DNA of 64,000 nt from Vibrio fortis (GCF_000695685.1 NZ_JFFR01000018.1:124001-188000), one strand, 5' to 3'; positions 1 through 9,486 are shown, counted from the first letter of the stretch. Made by a program: numbers and translations. The notes: a model not told the origin generated them from the letters alone.

Positions 1-695
1 TAGATCAAGTTCGTCCAATTAAAATTACTCGTAACTACACAGCTTATGCTGAAGGCTCTGTGCTAGTTGAGTTTGGTAACACCAAGGTTCTATGTAACGC
101 AACGGTAGAAGAGAACGTACCTCGTTGGTTGAAAGGTCAAGGAAAGGGTTGGGTTACTGCTGAATACGGTATGTTGCCACGTGCAACGCACACACGTAAC
201 CGTCGTGAAGCAGCGAGCGGTAAGCAAGGCGGTCGTACGATGGAAATCCAACGTCTGATTGCTCGTAGCCTACGTGCTGTGGTTGATCTAAAAGCGATGG
301 GTGAAATCATGATCACTGTCGATTGTGATGTTATCCAAGCAGATGGCGGTACACGCACTGCGTCTATCTCTGGTGCGAGCGTAGCAATGGCTGACGCGAT
401 TAACCACCTGTTAGAGAGCGGTAAGCTTAAAACGAACCCAATGAAAGGCCACGTAGCGGCAGTTTCAGTTGGAATCGTTGGTGAACAAGCTCTGTGCGAC
501 CTTGAATACGTTGAAGACTCAGCAGCTGATACCGATATGAACGTTGTAATGACGGAAGACGGTAAGATGATTGAGATTCAAGGCACCGCAGAAGGCGAAC
601 CGTTTAGCCACGAAGAGCTGATGCAGCTTCTAGCCCTGGCGAATAAGGGCATTGCCGATATTGTTGAAGCGCAGAAGTCGGCGTTGGCAGAATAA
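1..695 (+). CDS. rph: Ribonuclease PH (5' end cut by window edge)
   Basis: RNase PH is a phosphorolytic 3'-5' exoribonuclease that trims tRNA 3' ends. The reading frame is open from base 3 and runs through to the stop at 693-695, giving about 230 residues. Compared with the 238-residue E. coli enzyme only about 8 N-terminal residues lie outside the window, so an internal GTG at 60 is not the start. Recognisable family blocks are [16 protein letters not shown], the R-rich segment [22 protein letters not shown], and [17 protein letters not shown] hairpin with a T run follows 8 bases after the stop and pyrE comes next, the same rph-pyrE arrangement as in enterobacteria. Identity is near certain. 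Confidence 0.97.
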   Translation, partial: DQVRPIKITRNYTAYAEGSVLVEFGNTKVLCNATVEENVPRWLKGQGKGWVTAEYGMLPRATHTRNRREAASGKQGGRTMEIQRLIARSLRAVVDLKAMGEIMITVDCDVIQADGGTRTASISGASVAMADAINHLLESGKLKTNPMKGHVAAVSVGIVGEQALCDLEYVEDSAADTDMNVVMTEDGKMIEIQGTAEGEPFSHEELMQLLALANKGIADIVEAQKSALAE

Positions 696-703
696 TCAAT
701 TTT

Positions 704-735
704 AATAGCTCCTTATTAAGGGGCTATTTTTTTAT
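704..735 (+). terminator. Hairpin terminator / probable pyrE attenuator
   Basis: An 11-bp stem (704-714 with 718-728, one G-T pair) closes a 3-base loop and is followed by a run of seven T. It starts 8 bases after the rph stop. In E. coli the equivalent hairpin is the UTP-sensitive attenuator of pyrE, controlled by how closely ribosomes on rph follow RNA polymerase. The same position here supports that role, which is inferred rather than shown. Confidence 0.85.
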
Positions 736-746
736 TTTCGTCATAC

Positions 747-846
747 ATAACTCTACACCTGCGTTAGCTGCAATTTTTCACCCTAATCACATAGGTCCCC
801 TATGCTCATAGGGCTGAAAAACCTTGCTGCCTTGTTGTAGAGCTAT
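747..846. repeat. 100-bp palindromic (MITE-like) element
   Basis: The 11-base ends ATAACTCTACA (747-757) and TGTAGAGCTAT (836-846) are inverted repeats with one mismatch. Inside lies a second nested palindrome: TTTTTCA-CCCTA (774-785) pairs with TAGGG-C-TGAAAAA (809-821), and CATAGG (790-795) pairs with CCTATG (799-804). The element has no coding content. It sits between the attenuator and the pyrE ribosome binding site, so it forms part of the pyrE leader RNA. Elements of this look are common in Vibrio intergenic regions, but I cannot name a family. Confidence 0.7.
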
Positions 847-928
847 CTATTTAGAAAATACATAATTGTTGGCTTCCTAAGTGATTGGAAGTTAGGAACT
901 GGAAAGTAAATTAATTTAGAGGATGAGC

Positions 929-1570
929 ATGAAAGCATATCAACGTGAATTTATTGAATTTGCACTAGAGAAAGAAGTACTTAAGTTTGGTGAGTTTACT
1001 TTAAAGTCTGGCCGTAAGAGCCCTTACTTCTTCAATGCTGGATTGTTTAACACAGGCCGTGACCTAGCGCGCCTAGGCCGTTTTTACGCAGCAGCATTGG
1101 CTGATTCTGGTATTGAGTTTGATGTACTGTTTGGCCCTGCATACAAAGGTATCCCAATCGCAACGACAACTGCAGTTGCACTGGCAGACCACCACGATGT
1201 AGATACGCCTTACTGCTTTAACCGTAAAGAGGCTAAAGACCATGGTGAGGGTGGCAACCTAGTTGGTAGCGCTCTTGAAGGTCGTATCATGCTAGTAGAC
1301 GACGTAATCACTGCAGGTACAGCGATTCGTGAATCAATGGAAATCATCCAAGCGAACGGTGCTGACCTAGCGGGTGTTTTGGTAGCGATTGACCGTCAAG
1401 AAAAGGGCAAAGGTGAACTGTCTGCGATTCAAGAAGTTGAGCGCGATTTCGGTTGTGCAATCATCTCAATCGTTAGCCTGACTGACCTAGTCACTTTCCT
1501 TGAAGAGAAAGGCACAGACGAAGAGCATCTAGAAGCTGTAAAAGCGTACCGTGCTGAATACGGCATCTAA
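929..1570 (+). CDS. pyrE: Orotate phosphoribosyltransferase
   Basis: PyrE transfers the phosphoribosyl group of PRPP to orotate, the fifth step of UMP synthesis in the cytoplasm. The protein is 213 residues, as in E. coli, and matches it along its length ([18 protein letters not shown] near the N-terminus, [14 protein letters not shown] in the middle). The PRPP-binding motif [11 protein letters not shown] is at about residues 121-131. An in-frame ATG lies at 923, but the GAGG at 919-922 directly touches it, whereas it sits 6 bases before the ATG at 929. The latter gives the family-standard MKAYQ start. It is preceded by an attenuator-like hairpin and a palindromic element after rph. Confidence 0.97.
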   Translation: MKAYQREFIEFALEKEVLKFGEFTLKSGRKSPYFFNAGLFNTGRDLARLGRFYAAALADSGIEFDVLFGPAYKGIPIATTTAVALADHHDVDTPYCFNRKEAKDHGEGGNLVGSALEGRIMLVDDVITAGTAIRESMEIIQANGADLAGVLVAIDRQEKGKGELSAIQEVERDFGCAIISIVSLTDLVTFLEEKGTDEEHLEAVKAYRAEYGI

Positions 1571-1599
1571 TACGATTCTGTTCAGAATATAAAATGCAC

Positions 1600-1632
1600 A
1601 AGGGGCTGATGAATCATCAGCCCCTTTCTTTT
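1600..1632. terminator. Bidirectional terminator between pyrE and lpxL
   Basis: A GC-rich palindrome (AAGGGGCTGATGA, 1600-1612, with TCATCAGCCCCTT, 1614-1626) is flanked by T-rich sequence on the right and A-rich sequence on the left. It lies between the convergent pyrE and lpxL genes and can end transcription from both sides. Confidence 0.9.
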
Positions 1633-1641
1633 GGTCAACGT

Positions 1642-2610
1642 TTATTTGTAGCGAATGCCTTTTGGCACTTCTGGGTCTTCCATGGTCTTATAGCGCTTGT
1701 GCAGCCACATCCACTGTTCTGGTGCTCTTAAGATGGTTTTCTCTAGGTAGCGATTCATGTAAGCCGCCGCAGCTTTCTCATCTTTTTGTGGGTAATCTGC
1801 TTCCACGGACTCATTGGCGATGATCTCATACTTCCCATCTTCATTTCTAAAACCAGAGCCCGGAACCAGTGCACACTTACTGGTGTAAGCCAAAATGCTG
1901 GTACCAGTGGTGGTGCAGGCATCTTCGACAGCAAAGAAAGGTACAAATACCGACTTATTACGCCCGTAATCATGATCTGGTAGGTAGAAAAGGATCTCTC
2001 CCTTGCGCAGTACTTTGATCATGCGTTTAACGTCTTTACGGTGAATCAAGCGGTTGCCATTTTGAGTTCTGCCACGGTACTGAATAAATTCGTAAGCAGG
2101 GTTGTTGTGTGGGCGATAGACACCAAGGCCCGGAATGCCCAGTACCGCCATGCCGCGCGCAGTGATCTCTAGATTGAGGGCGTGAACACAGCACAGCAGT
2201 ACGCCTTTGCCATTCTGCTGATGAGTGCGGAGGGCTTGAGTGTCTTTGTCTACCAGTAAACGCTTAAAGCGCCACGTAGGCCAAAACCAAGTAATGCCGG
2301 TTTCAATCAGTGCCATGCCCGTATTTTTGAAGTTCTCTTGCACCATGGCATCAACTTCATCGGTGGGCTTGTCTGGAAATGCGAGCTCTAGGTTGCGTGT
2401 GGTGATCGCAACGCGCTTTTTGCCATAACGAGCACCAAGGGCACCCAGAGAACGGCCAAGCAGCAGGAGAGCGCGATAAGGCAGCACATTAACAATGAAG
2501 GCAAGCAAGCCAAAACCGAACCAAACGCCCCAATATTTAGGGTGCAGTAGCGAAAGCTGAAAAGGTGGTTTGGTGATTACGTGTTGTGTCGAACTGGTTT
2601 GTGTCGTCAT
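1642..2610 (-). CDS. lpxL: Lipid A late acyltransferase, LpxL family
   Basis: LpxL/HtrB-family inner-membrane enzymes add a secondary acyl chain from acyl-ACP to Kdo2-lipid IVA. The protein has an N-terminal hydrophobic segment (about residues 29-50) after the family block LLHPKYWGVWFGFG. The catalytic HX4E motif is at H143-E148 (VHALNLE), followed by YLPDHDYG and, near the C-terminus, PEQWMWLHKRYK. An upstream GTG at 2616 would add two residues; the ATG at 2610 is preferred because neither has a strong ribosome binding site. It lies between pyrE and slmA, as the lipid A acyltransferases do in V. cholerae. A second family member is at 44756-45751. Which acyl chain it adds cannot be read from sequence. 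Confidence 0.9.
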   Translation of the reverse strand: MTTQTSSTQHVITKPPFQLSLLHPKYWGVWFGFGLLAFIVNVLPYRALLLLGRSLGALGARYGKKRVAITTRNLELAFPDKPTDEVDAMVQENFKNTGMALIETGITWFWPTWRFKRLLVDKDTQALRTHQQNGKGVLLCCVHALNLEITARGMAVLGIPGLGVYRPHNNPAYEFIQYRGRTQNGNRLIHRKDVKRMIKVLRKGEILFYLPDHDYGRNKSVFVPFFAVEDACTTTGTSILAYTSKCALVPGSGFRNEDGKYEIIANESVEADYPQKDEKAAAAYMNRYLEKTILRAPEQWMWLHKRYKTMEDPEVPKGIRYK

Positions 2611-2633
2611 AAGCACCGCTTAGGTTAATGAAT

Positions 2634-3224
2634 TTATTTAATTTGAGCACTCAGTAGCGCCCAGTAGGCATCAAAGTTTTCAGTCGGCTGATATTTGAAG
2701 TCTGAACGCACAAAGCGATTGAGACTGCCTTCAACCTGACCAAGTAGTTGAGCTGCAAGAATTCTTTCATCCACAGGGAAAGATTTACCCTCACGAATCT
2801 TACGCTCACGTAGGATCTGACGCAGTTGTGTTTCGATACGTTCAAACAGCTGGTTGATGCGATCGCGTAGGCGTTCGTTTTCAAACATTAGAGCATGACC
2901 AGACAAAATACGAGTCAGGCCAGGGTTACGTTCTGAGAAAACAAGGATCAGTTGGAGCACCAATCGAATACGCTCTAAGGTATCTTTCTCTTCATCAAGG
3001 ATGCGATTAATGCGCGACATTAGCGCCTCTTCGATGAACTCGATTAACCCCTCAAACATGCGCGCTTTACTTGGGAAATGGCGATAAAGTGCAGCTTCTG
3101 ATACGCCGACCTGCTTGGCCAGTTTCACCGTTGTGATACGAGATGCGCCTTCTGCTGACTCCAGCATTTGCGCAAGCGCTTGTAGAATTTCTTCACGACG
3201 GTTTGATTTACGGGTACCAGCCAT
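2634..3224 (-). CDS. slmA: Nucleoid occlusion factor SlmA
   Basis: SlmA is a TetR-fold DNA-binding protein that binds sites around the chromosome and blocks FtsZ ring assembly over the nucleoid. The 196-residue length matches the family. The N-terminal helix-turn-helix is clear ([23 protein letters not shown], about residues 32-54), and the C-terminal half ([30 protein letters not shown]) is the characteristic SlmA end. It is followed closely by lpxL on the same strand (23-base gap), so the two may be co-transcribed. The upstream gap towards coaBC holds an inverted-repeat element. Confidence 0.96.
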   Translation of the reverse strand: MAGTRKSNRREEILQALAQMLESAEGASRITTVKLAKQVGVSEAALYRHFPSKARMFEGLIEFIEEALMSRINRILDEEKDTLERIRLVLQLILVFSERNPGLTRILSGHALMFENERLRDRINQLFERIETQLRQILRERKIREGKSFPVDERILAAQLLGQVEGSLNRFVRSDFKYQPTENFDAYWALLSAQIK

Positions 3225-3371
3225 CTGTTTACTTCCTTTAATAGAGAGGATGATGAGTGAAGAGGATTATAAACACCAATCAATTCTGTTCCTAGTTCTG
3301 TAAGCATTAGGTCAACAGAATCGAGAGGTGTCAGGGTATTGTCAGCGCAAAAATGCGGCTATGCTTCAAAA

Positions 3372-3533
3372 ATACCAATCGTAGTAAATAATTGCTCATC
3401 CTAGCTTGTTAAAACGCTCGATAACTTCGTTAGAGTTTTTGATTGTAGAATCACTACTTATCGAAAAACTCTGCCTTGTTCTCAAGCGTTTTTCCTACGC
3501 TATTTCTGATCACTTACTTACTGTGATTGGTAT
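3372..3533. repeat. 162-bp inverted-repeat element (MITE-like) fused to the 3' end of coaBC
   Basis: The 16-base ends ataccaatcgtagtaa (3372-3387) and ttactgtgattggtat (3518-3533) are inverted repeats with two mismatches. The interior is non-coding and carries further partial inverted repeats (AACTCTGCC, GTTAGAGTTTTT). This is the form of a miniature inverted-repeat transposable element, and sequences like it recur in Vibrio genomes as I remember them. Its right end overlaps the coaBC coding region: the last seven residues (IPITVSK) and stop codon of CoaBC are read from the inverted repeat. Confidence 0.8.
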
Positions 3534-4727
3534 AAGTTTTTGAATCTGTTCTAAGATCTTGAAGCTTAATGCCTCTTTGCTCTCTAGCGGGAGCGACTTA
3601 TCGCCATGGTTCCAGTAAAGGTTAAGTGCGTTGTTGTTGCTGTTGAAGCCTTGCCCTTCAACCGATACATCATTGGCACAGATCATATCGAGGTTCTTCT
3701 TCGCTAGTTTACCGCGTGCGTACTTTTCTACATCTTGAGTTTCTGCAGCAAAGCCAACGGTGAATGGGCGATCTTGTGTCATGCTCGCCACAGAAGCGAC
3801 GATATCTGGGTTCTTAACCATCTCGATAGACATATCATCGGTGCCATCGACCTTCTTCAGCTTCTGCTCGGCTACCGTGTGTGGACGGTAATCAGCCACA
3901 GCTGCACAACTGATGAAGACATCATGGAGTGGTGCTGAGCCTATAACGGCATCGAACATCTGCTGCGCGCTCTCGACGTCAACTCGTGTTACACCTTCTG
4001 GCGTTGCTAATGCAACAGGGCCGCTCACTAGTGTTACCGTTGCGCCGAGCTTAACTGCTGCTTCTGCCAACGCGTAACCCATCTTGCCTGAGCTGTGGTT
4101 AGAGATGTAGCGAACAGGGTCGATCGCTTCTCGGGTTGGTCCCGCAGTGATTAGGACGCTACGACCTTCAAGAGGTTTTGGTTGAAAGAAGTTCTCACAA
4201 CGGTGAACGAGCTGCATTGGCTCTAACATACGACCCATGCCAACATCGCCACACGCTTGCTCTCCAGCCGCTGGGCCCCAAATATGGCAACCACGGCGCT
4301 TCAGAGTCGCAATGTTCTCTTGTGTTGCTGGGTGTGCATACATCTGCTGATTCATCGCAGGAGATACCGCAACTGGCGCATCAGTTGCAAGAACGAGTGT
4401 AGTCAATAGGTCGTTACCCATGCCAGCAGCCATACGAGCAATCAAGTCCGCTGTTGCAGGAGCAAGTAGCACCAGATCAGCCCATTTTGCCAACTCAATG
4501 TGGCCCATAGACGCTTCCGCCGCAGGATCAAGCAAGCTATCAGACACCGGTCTACCCGAGACAGCCTGCATGGTGAGTGGGGTGATAAATTCCTTAGCTG
4601 CGTGCGTCATCACCACTTGGACTTGTGCACCTCTCTCTATTAGGCGACGTGTTAGCTCCGCACATTTATACGCGGCAATACCGCCACTGATGCCGAGTAG
4701 AATTTTCTTTCCTGCTAGTGTTTGCAT
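3510..4727 (-). CDS. coaBC: Bifunctional phosphopantothenoylcysteine decarboxylase/phosphopantothenate-cysteine ligase
   Basis: CoaBC (Dfp) makes 4'-phosphopantetheine from phosphopantothenate and cysteine in two coenzyme A steps. The N-terminal flavin decarboxylase domain (about residues 1-190) shows [23 protein letters not shown] and [13 protein letters not shown]. The C-terminal ligase domain begins near [27 protein letters not shown] and contains KNPDI and the AAVADYRP block. The start at 4727 has a good GGAG ribosome binding site. Upstream in-frame codons to 4778 add only a non-conserved tail. The last seven residues and the stop codon come from the inverted-repeat element at 3372-3533, so the native C-terminus appears to have been replaced. 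The gene diverges from the chemoreceptor gene at 4934. Confidence 0.96.
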   Translation of the reverse strand: MQTLAGKKILLGISGGIAAYKCAELTRRLIERGAQVQVVMTHAAKEFITPLTMQAVSGRPVSDSLLDPAAEASMGHIELAKWADLVLLAPATADLIARMAAGMGNDLLTTLVLATDAPVAVSPAMNQQMYAHPATQENIATLKRRGCHIWGPAAGEQACGDVGMGRMLEPMQLVHRCENFFQPKPLEGRSVLITAGPTREAIDPVRYISNHSSGKMGYALAEAAVKLGATVTLVSGPVALATPEGVTRVDVESAQQMFDAVIGSAPLHDVFISCAAVADYRPHTVAEQKLKKVDGTDDMSIEMVKNPDIVASVASMTQDRPFTVGFAAETQDVEKYARGKLAKKNLDMICANDVSVEGQGFNSNNNALNLYWNHGDKSLPLESKEALSFKILEQIQKLIPITVSK

Positions 4728-4933
4728 CTTAAATCTCCAATTTTCTGGCGACGAGTTTAGCACAACTGAATCTCTCATCGCCCCCGCAAATCTGATGAGA
4801 AGCTAATCGATATCAAACTACAGAATATTAATTGCTGAGAGTTATATAAAACTTTTGCTTACTTCACAGACAATCCTGGCCCGTTCTGCAAGATCGGAGG
4901 GGAAAAATAACAATAATGAGGTAGTGGAATAAG

Positions 4934-6607
4934 ATGGTATTGAAAAGTCGAGGGAAATTGCTGTTGGTGACTCTGATCCCTTTGTTGTTGATCACCACAT
5001 TGATCTCGGTGGTCTATTACATAAACGGCAGTAATAGCTTAGAAGCGGAATTGGCTCGCGATAGACAAGAGTTGATCGATACACGTAAAAAAGAGCTGCA
5101 AGCCTACATGATGATGGGGGTTACAGCGATAAAGCCACTGTACGATACAGACGTCAACGGCAATAACAAACAAGCGGCAAAAGAAATCCTTAAAGCGATG
5201 CGCTTTGAAAGTGATGGTTATTTCTTTGCGTATGACTCAAAAGGGGTCAACACGCTGCATGCGATTAAACCATCTCTGGAAGGCAAGAATCTCATCGGTT
5301 TGAAAGATGAAAATGGCGTGGCTGTTATTGCTGGGCTGATTGATGCATCTAAAAACGGCGATGGTTTCCTTTATTTCTCTTGGCATAAACCAAGCATTGA
5401 TGCGCAAGCGCCAAAATTAGGTTACGCCGAGTATTTACCTAAGTGGGACTGGGTACTTGGTACTGGGATCTATATTGATGATATTGATCAGCAAGTAGCG
5501 ATGCAGCGTGAACTGCGTACTCAAGAGTTGAATGAACATACACTGTCAGCGATAACAATCTCGGTCATCGGCCTTATTATCACTAGCGTGCTGACGAGCA
5601 TTATTGTGTCTAAAGGCATTAAACCACTACAGCATATTGCTAAGTCTTTACAAGATGTTGCTGCGGGCGGCGGTGACTTAACGGCGCGTCTGAAAATGGA
5701 AAGTAAGGATGAAGTGGGAGAGGTGGCATCGGCATTCAATGAATTCATGGACAAGCTTCATCCGCTGATGCAAGACATTCAGCGTTCTGCGGATACGGTG
5801 CAAAGCGTCTCTGGGCAACTGGATCAGCAGACGTCTCAAGCCAGTGCTCAAATGCAAAACCACTGCCACGAAACCGATAAAGTGGTGACGGCTGTGACGG
5901 AAATGAGCATGACAGCCAAAGAGGTCGCAAGTAACACCCATGCAACGGCGCAGGCGATTGATGATGCAAACGAACAAGTGACCGAAGCACAACGCGAAGT
6001 GGATCAAGCGATTGATGGAATCAGTAAACTGGTCGATGAAGTGAACAGCTCCTCGGAAGCGATCGCGGAACTGAGTCAACAAACTGAGCAAATTACCAAG
6101 GTGCTCGATGTGATTGGTGAAATTGCTGAGCAGACCAACTTGCTTGCTTTGAACGCAGCGATAGAAGCTGCACGTGCCGGTGAGCAAGGTCGTGGCTTTG
6201 CCGTGGTTGCTGACGAGGTTCGCTCGCTAGCAAGCCGAACCCAAAACAGTACCCATGAGATTGGCGATATGCTCAAGCAGTTGCAAACGGGCGTATCAAG
6301 AGCAGTGACCACTATGTCGGCAAGCCAGGAGCGCGGCGCGAAGACAGTTGAGGAGTCGTCAATGATTCAGCAATCTCTGTCCGGCGTGCACCAATCTATC
6401 GGTATGATTCGAGATAGAGGTATTCAAACGGCTTCTGCTGCGGAAGAGCAGAGTGCGGTTGCTGAGGATATCAATCAGAACCTTGTAGCGATTCAGCAAA
6501 TCGTGAATCATATCAATGACACGCTTCAGCACGCAGAAGGCATCAGTACCCAGTTGTCGCAATCAGGATCTGAAATTCACGATCTGGTTGGAAACTTTAA
6601 GCTTTGA
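4934..6607 (+). CDS. Methyl-accepting chemotaxis protein, single-Cache type
   Basis: This is a 557-residue transmembrane chemoreceptor. A first membrane helix is at about residues 8-29, followed by a periplasmic Cache-type sensor (about 35-190, with [16 protein letters not shown] and [15 protein letters not shown]). The second helix is at about 202-224, then a HAMP domain and a coiled-coil signalling domain. The conserved hairpin tip is intact ([38 protein letters not shown]). It lacks the C-terminal NWETF-type pentapeptide that tethers CheR. The ligand is unknown; Cache sensors of this type often bind small carboxylates. The same coaBC-receptor-radC order exists in V. cholerae, so it belongs to the conserved Vibrio backbone. 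Confidence 0.93.
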   Translation: MVLKSRGKLLLVTLIPLLLITTLISVVYYINGSNSLEAELARDRQELIDTRKKELQAYMMMGVTAIKPLYDTDVNGNNKQAAKEILKAMRFESDGYFFAYDSKGVNTLHAIKPSLEGKNLIGLKDENGVAVIAGLIDASKNGDGFLYFSWHKPSIDAQAPKLGYAEYLPKWDWVLGTGIYIDDIDQQVAMQRELRTQELNEHTLSAITISVIGLIITSVLTSIIVSKGIKPLQHIAKSLQDVAAGGGDLTARLKMESKDEVGEVASAFNEFMDKLHPLMQDIQRSADTVQSVSGQLDQQTSQASAQMQNHCHETDKVVTAVTEMSMTAKEVASNTHATAQAIDDANEQVTEAQREVDQAIDGISKLVDEVNSSSEAIAELSQQTEQITKVLDVIGEIAEQTNLLALNAAIEAARAGEQGRGFAVVADEVRSLASRTQNSTHEIGDMLKQLQTGVSRAVTTMSASQERGAKTVEESSMIQQSLSGVHQSIGMIRDRGIQTASAAEEQSAVAEDINQNLVAIQQIVNHINDTLQHAEGISTQLSQSGSEIHDLVGNFKL

Positions 6608-6650
6608 TGGATCGCTCAGTTACATAGAAAAGTAGTGGTTAACGAAAAAA

Positions 6651-6679
6651 ACGAAAGTCAGATACGACTTTCGTTTTTT
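6651..6679 (+). terminator. Hairpin terminator after the chemoreceptor gene
   Basis: A perfect 9-bp stem (ACGAAAGTC, 6651-6659, with GACTTTCGT, 6666-6674) is followed by a T run and preceded by an A run, so it could work in both directions. Confidence 0.9.
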
Positions 6680-6720
6680 ATTTTGTTCAATAGGTGCTTA
6701 TTCACCAACAGAGCCGCCTA

Positions 6721-7395
6721 ATGACACTTAAAGCTTTGCCCAACGATTCAATGCCAAGAGAAAAACTGTTGCAGCGCGGACCACAGTCGCTATCGGATGC
6801 CGAGCTACTCGCTATTTTTTTACGGACCGGTACGCGGGGTATGAATGTTATTGAACTGGCCGACTTTCTTATCCAAGACTTTGGTTCGCTACGTCAGTTG
6901 TTCTCTGCTTCAGAGAAAGAGTTTTGCCAACATAAAGGGCTAGGGCAGGCCAAATATGTTCAACTGCAAGCGGTGTTGGAGATGACGCAGCGCTACCTTG
7001 CCGAGACACTTAACCGAGGCGATGCTCTAACGAGTCCAACTCACACAAAACTCTATCTTTCGAGTGTTTTAAGGGATCGCCAACGCGAAGCCTTCTATAT
7101 CCTATTTTTAGATAATCAGAACCGGGTGATTAAAGATGAGGTGATGTTTGAAGGCACCATTGACGCTGCGTCTGTTTACCCCAGAGAAGTCGTTAAACGG
7201 GCTCTGTTTCACAATGCAGCTGCGCTGATATTAGCCCATAACCATCCTTCTGGTGTCGCAGAGCCCAGCCAAGCAGACAGAAGAATTACGCGCAGATTAA
7301 CCGATGCGCTGGCGCTGGTGGACATTAGGGTGCTCGACCATTTTGTGGTTGGCGACGGCGAAGTGGTCTCTTTTGCTGAACGTGGGTGGATTTGA
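6721..7395 (+). CDS. radC: RadC/JAMM-domain protein
   Basis: RadC-family proteins combine an N-terminal helix-hairpin-helix region ([38 protein letters not shown]) with a C-terminal JAMM/MPN domain. The metal motif is visible as HNHPSG followed by D ([15 protein letters not shown]). The cellular role is unsettled, and the old DNA-repair assignment in E. coli was withdrawn. The length from the ATG at 6721 is 224 residues, typical of the family. A GTG at 6694 would add nine residues without a better ribosome binding site. The gene is convergent with nothing and is followed by the rpmB promoter region. Confidence 0.92.
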   Translation: MTLKALPNDSMPREKLLQRGPQSLSDAELLAIFLRTGTRGMNVIELADFLIQDFGSLRQLFSASEKEFCQHKGLGQAKYVQLQAVLEMTQRYLAETLNRGDALTSPTHTKLYLSSVLRDRQREAFYILFLDNQNRVIKDEVMFEGTIDAASVYPREVVKRALFHNAAALILAHNHPSGVAEPSQADRRITRRLTDALALVDIRVLDHFVVGDGEVVSFAERGWI

Positions 7396-7408
7396 ATCAC
7401 ATTTTGGC

Positions 7409-7436
7409 TTGTTAGTTGCTAGAAATCTGCTATGAT
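7409..7436 (+). promoter_or_regulatory. Possible upstream promoter of rpmBG
   Basis: TTGTTA (7409-7414) and TATGAT (7431-7436) are spaced by 16 bases just after radC. It is a reasonable sigma-70 match but weaker than the promoter at 7537. Confidence 0.4.
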
Positions 7437-7536
7437 TCGCCCACATTTTTAGACCTTAAATCAGCTCTGATTACTCAAGCAAGCTGTGTTGCACAAAAAA
7501 AGATCACGAAATCCTTAAAAAGGATCTGTTCGGGTC

Positions 7537-7565
7537 TTGAGCAATGCGCGTCAAGTTAGTATAAT
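7537..7565 (+). promoter_or_regulatory. Sigma-70 promoter of rpmB-rpmG
   Basis: TTGAGC (7537-7542) and a perfect TATAAT (7560-7565) are separated by 17 bases. The strong consensus match, about 120 bases before rpmB, fits a ribosomal protein operon. A small inverted repeat (ATCCTT/AAGGAT, about 7511-7526) lies just upstream. Confidence 0.8.
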
Positions 7566-7686
7566 GCGCGACCTTTGATAGCCTTGTATGGGTTTTCCAT
7601 AACGGTTTTTACCTTCTATTTTTTACAGATAGAGAGGTTCGGCCACCAAGGTTGATATCGAGCTGAAACGATTGGAGAAGACATTC

Positions 7687-7923
7687 ATGTCCCGAGTATG
7701 CCAAGTAACTGGTAAGCGTCCAGTAACGGGTAACAACCGTTCACACGCACGCAATGCTACTAAGCGCCGTTTTCTGCCGAACCTACAAACTCATCGTTTC
7801 TGGGTAGAGAGCGAAAAACGTTTTGTTAAACTACGTCTAACTGCTAAAGGTATGCGTATCATTGATAAGAAAGGCATCGATGCTGTTCTTGTTGATATCC
7901 GTGCACGCGGCGAAAACGTTTAA
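7687..7923 (+). CDS. rpmB: 50S ribosomal protein L28
   Basis: This is a 78-residue ribosomal protein beginning [17 protein letters not shown], the standard L28 start. It is highly basic, with the block [22 protein letters not shown]. The ATG at 7687 is chosen by homology; an upstream ATG at 7672 would add five residues and lacks support. A GGAG lies about 10 bases upstream. rpmG follows after 13 bases in the usual L28-L33 operon. Confidence 0.98.
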   Translation: MSRVCQVTGKRPVTGNNRSHARNATKRRFLPNLQTHRFWVESEKRFVKLRLTAKGMRIIDKKGIDAVLVDIRARGENV

Positions 7924-7936
7924 GAGGAATTAAGCA

Positions 7937-8104
7937 ATGGCTAAAGGCATTCGTGAGAAAATTCGTCTAGTATCTTCTGCAGGTACTGGTCACTTCTACA
8001 CAACTGACAAGAACAAGCGTAACATGCCAGGCAAATTTGAGATCAAAAAGTTTGATCCAGTAGTTCGCCAACACGTTATGTACAAAGAAGCGAAAATCAA
8101 GTAA
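7937..8104 (+). CDS. rpmG: 50S ribosomal protein L33
   Basis: This is a 55-residue ribosomal protein reading [20 protein letters not shown] at its N-terminus and ending MYKEAKIK, which is the L33 pattern. It lacks the CxxC zinc pairs found in some L33 versions, so it is of the zinc-free type. A clear ribosome binding site (AGAGGAAT) precedes the ATG. It is transcribed with rpmB and ended by the hairpin at 8148. Confidence 0.98.
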   Translation: MAKGIREKIRLVSSAGTGHFYTTDKNKRNMPGKFEIKKFDPVVRQHVMYKEAKIK

Positions 8105-8147
8105 TTGATGCTTTTTTGGCTCTTCTTAAGTAGAAGAAAGAATTGAA

Positions 8148-8174
8148 AAACCCAGCTTATCGCTGGGTTTTTTT
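8148..8174 (+). terminator. Terminator of the rpmBG operon
   Basis: A 9-bp perfect stem (AAACCCAGC, 8148-8156, with GCTGGGTTT, 8162-8170) has a 5-base loop and continues into a T run. Confidence 0.92.
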
Positions 8175-8285
8175 ATACCTATAATTTTGCTGCAGCGCTT
8201 GCCCACATATCTACTCGATAGAATATCCCGTCACTTTCACGCTATACTGAGTCTTCTTTGTACTGATAACTTATGAGTAAAAGCA

Positions 8286-8783
8286 ATGAGATACCGTGGT
8301 CGCCGCTGGAACAACATTCTAATTCTAAGTGTGATTGCCTTTATAGGTGTACTCAACCTGCCAACGATCATTAAAACTTATTTGTTAGAGCCAGAAGCCG
8401 AAATTACGTCTGAAAGTGGCTTTCCTTACCTACTGAACCCATCAGACCAAATCACCGCAATGCACTTCTCTCAGTGGTCTATTGTGTTGAATGAGGATGG
8501 TTGGGAGTATCAGGAACAAGGCCGACCTCTAGAATTGACAGAACCAAGCGCTCAAACCCTCTCACAGCGTTGGCAGCAGCTTGTCGGTACCGAAGTAGAC
8601 TCTGAAACATATCAATCCCTTAGCACATCTCTCTCCTCACCACAGACCATTGAGGTGTGGTATCAAAACCAAGAAGAGCCTCAGCGTATTACTTATTACC
8701 AATTACCCGATTTCTGGCTTCTAAAGAACTGGCAGGGTAAGTGGCTGGCAGTATCGGTTGAGTCTGAGTACTTGATGCCCTAA
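8286..8783 (+). CDS. Conserved-looking single-pass membrane protein, function unknown
   Basis: This is a 165-residue protein that I do not recognise. A basic N-terminus (MRYRGRRWNN) precedes one hydrophobic helix (about residues 11-31), so the rest (about 130 residues) is predicted to face the periplasm, anchored in the inner membrane. The soluble part is acidic and rich in Q, S and aromatic residues (WSIVLNEDGWEYQEQG, WQGKWLAVSVESEYLMP), with no cysteine. Its position between rpmBG and mutM resembles the V. cholerae layout. Codon use looks like that of the neighbours and there is no sign of recent transfer. Confidence 0.75.
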   Translation: MRYRGRRWNNILILSVIAFIGVLNLPTIIKTYLLEPEAEITSESGFPYLLNPSDQITAMHFSQWSIVLNEDGWEYQEQGRPLELTEPSAQTLSQRWQQLVGTEVDSETYQSLSTSLSSPQTIEVWYQNQEEPQRITYYQLPDFWLLKNWQGKWLAVSVESEYLMP

Positions 8784-8892
8784 CAGCCCGAAATCTATTA
8801 CTTTTTTCTTTTTTGTTTTGTCGCTAATGCAATTTGCTTCCTACACTTGAAAGACAGCTCAACTTCTAGAGCGTGTTTTTAGGGATAGCAAT

Positions 8893-9486
8893 ATGAAAAG
8901 ACGACATGTTGTTTTATTAAGCTTATTACCACTCTATGTGCACTCGCACACCTTTGAAGTTAGTACCAATCTTTTAGACGGTACTTATGTTGGCGAACCG
9001 GGTTTCTATCACACCAAAAACAGTGTTGAGGGAGGCTTAGGTATCCGCTTTATCTATGAGCTTGAAACTTGGGATATCTTCGCTAAGTACGCAATGGGGA
9101 ATTCAGATTTTCGTGATTCAAAAACCTACGCGGGCGGTGTTCGATATCGAGTCAATGATCAGCATTGGATCTCGGCTGAATACAAAGGGCTATATGCGAA
9201 AGAGCAATACGAAGTCGATGATAGAATTTTAGACCCTACCCACCAGAATGCTATTACCAATGGTGAATGGGGGACATTCGCGATTGCGCGCTATCAATAC
9301 AACTTAGCCAGTGAGGATTATCCATTTTACTTTGGGTTTGAACTTGCAACGGATACCACAACCACTGCATTAGTTGAAGACGATGCGTCTGTTTTGGCCG
9401 GATATAACAACGATAAGTATTTTGCGGAAGCAAAAGTTGGGGAAGAATTAATGTGGCTCTCTTTAGGGTTAACTTTTGAGTTGTAA
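8893..9486 (+). CDS. Predicted secreted or outer-membrane beta-barrel-like protein
   Basis: This 197-residue protein has a likely signal peptide (MKRRHVVLLSLLPLYVHS, cleavage near residue 18-19). The mature part has alternating hydrophobic and polar residues with many Y, W, G and E. That pattern suggests an antiparallel beta barrel of about eight strands (for example IRFIYELETWDIFAKYAMG, YAGGVRYRVNDQHWISAEYKG, FYFGFELATDT, MWLSLGLTFEL). The last residue is L rather than the F common at outer-membrane protein ends. A purine-rich stretch (AGGGATAG) lies a few bases before the ATG. I do not recognise a family and the ligand or role is unknown. Confidence 0.65.
   Translation: MKRRHVVLLSLLPLYVHSHTFEVSTNLLDGTYVGEPGFYHTKNSVEGGLGIRFIYELETWDIFAKYAMGNSDFRDSKTYAGGVRYRVNDQHWISAEYKGLYAKEQYEVDDRILDPTHQNAITNGEWGTFAIARYQYNLASEDYPFYFGFELATDTTTTALVEDDASVLAGYNNDKYFAEAKVGEELMWLSLGLTFEL

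Noticed and set aside
923..928. ATG at 923 as the pyrE start
   Set aside because: The GAGG ribosome binding site directly touches it, whereas the ATG at 929 has proper spacing and gives the standard PyrE N-terminus.
4420..4806. 128-residue plus-strand reading frame opposite coaBC
   Set aside because: It is fully antisense to the conserved CoaBC coding sequence, with no recognisable product.
5678..6187. 169-residue minus-strand reading frame inside the chemoreceptor gene
   Set aside because: It is the antisense shadow of a well-conserved coding region, rich in H, R and C as such shadows are, with no ribosome binding site of its own.
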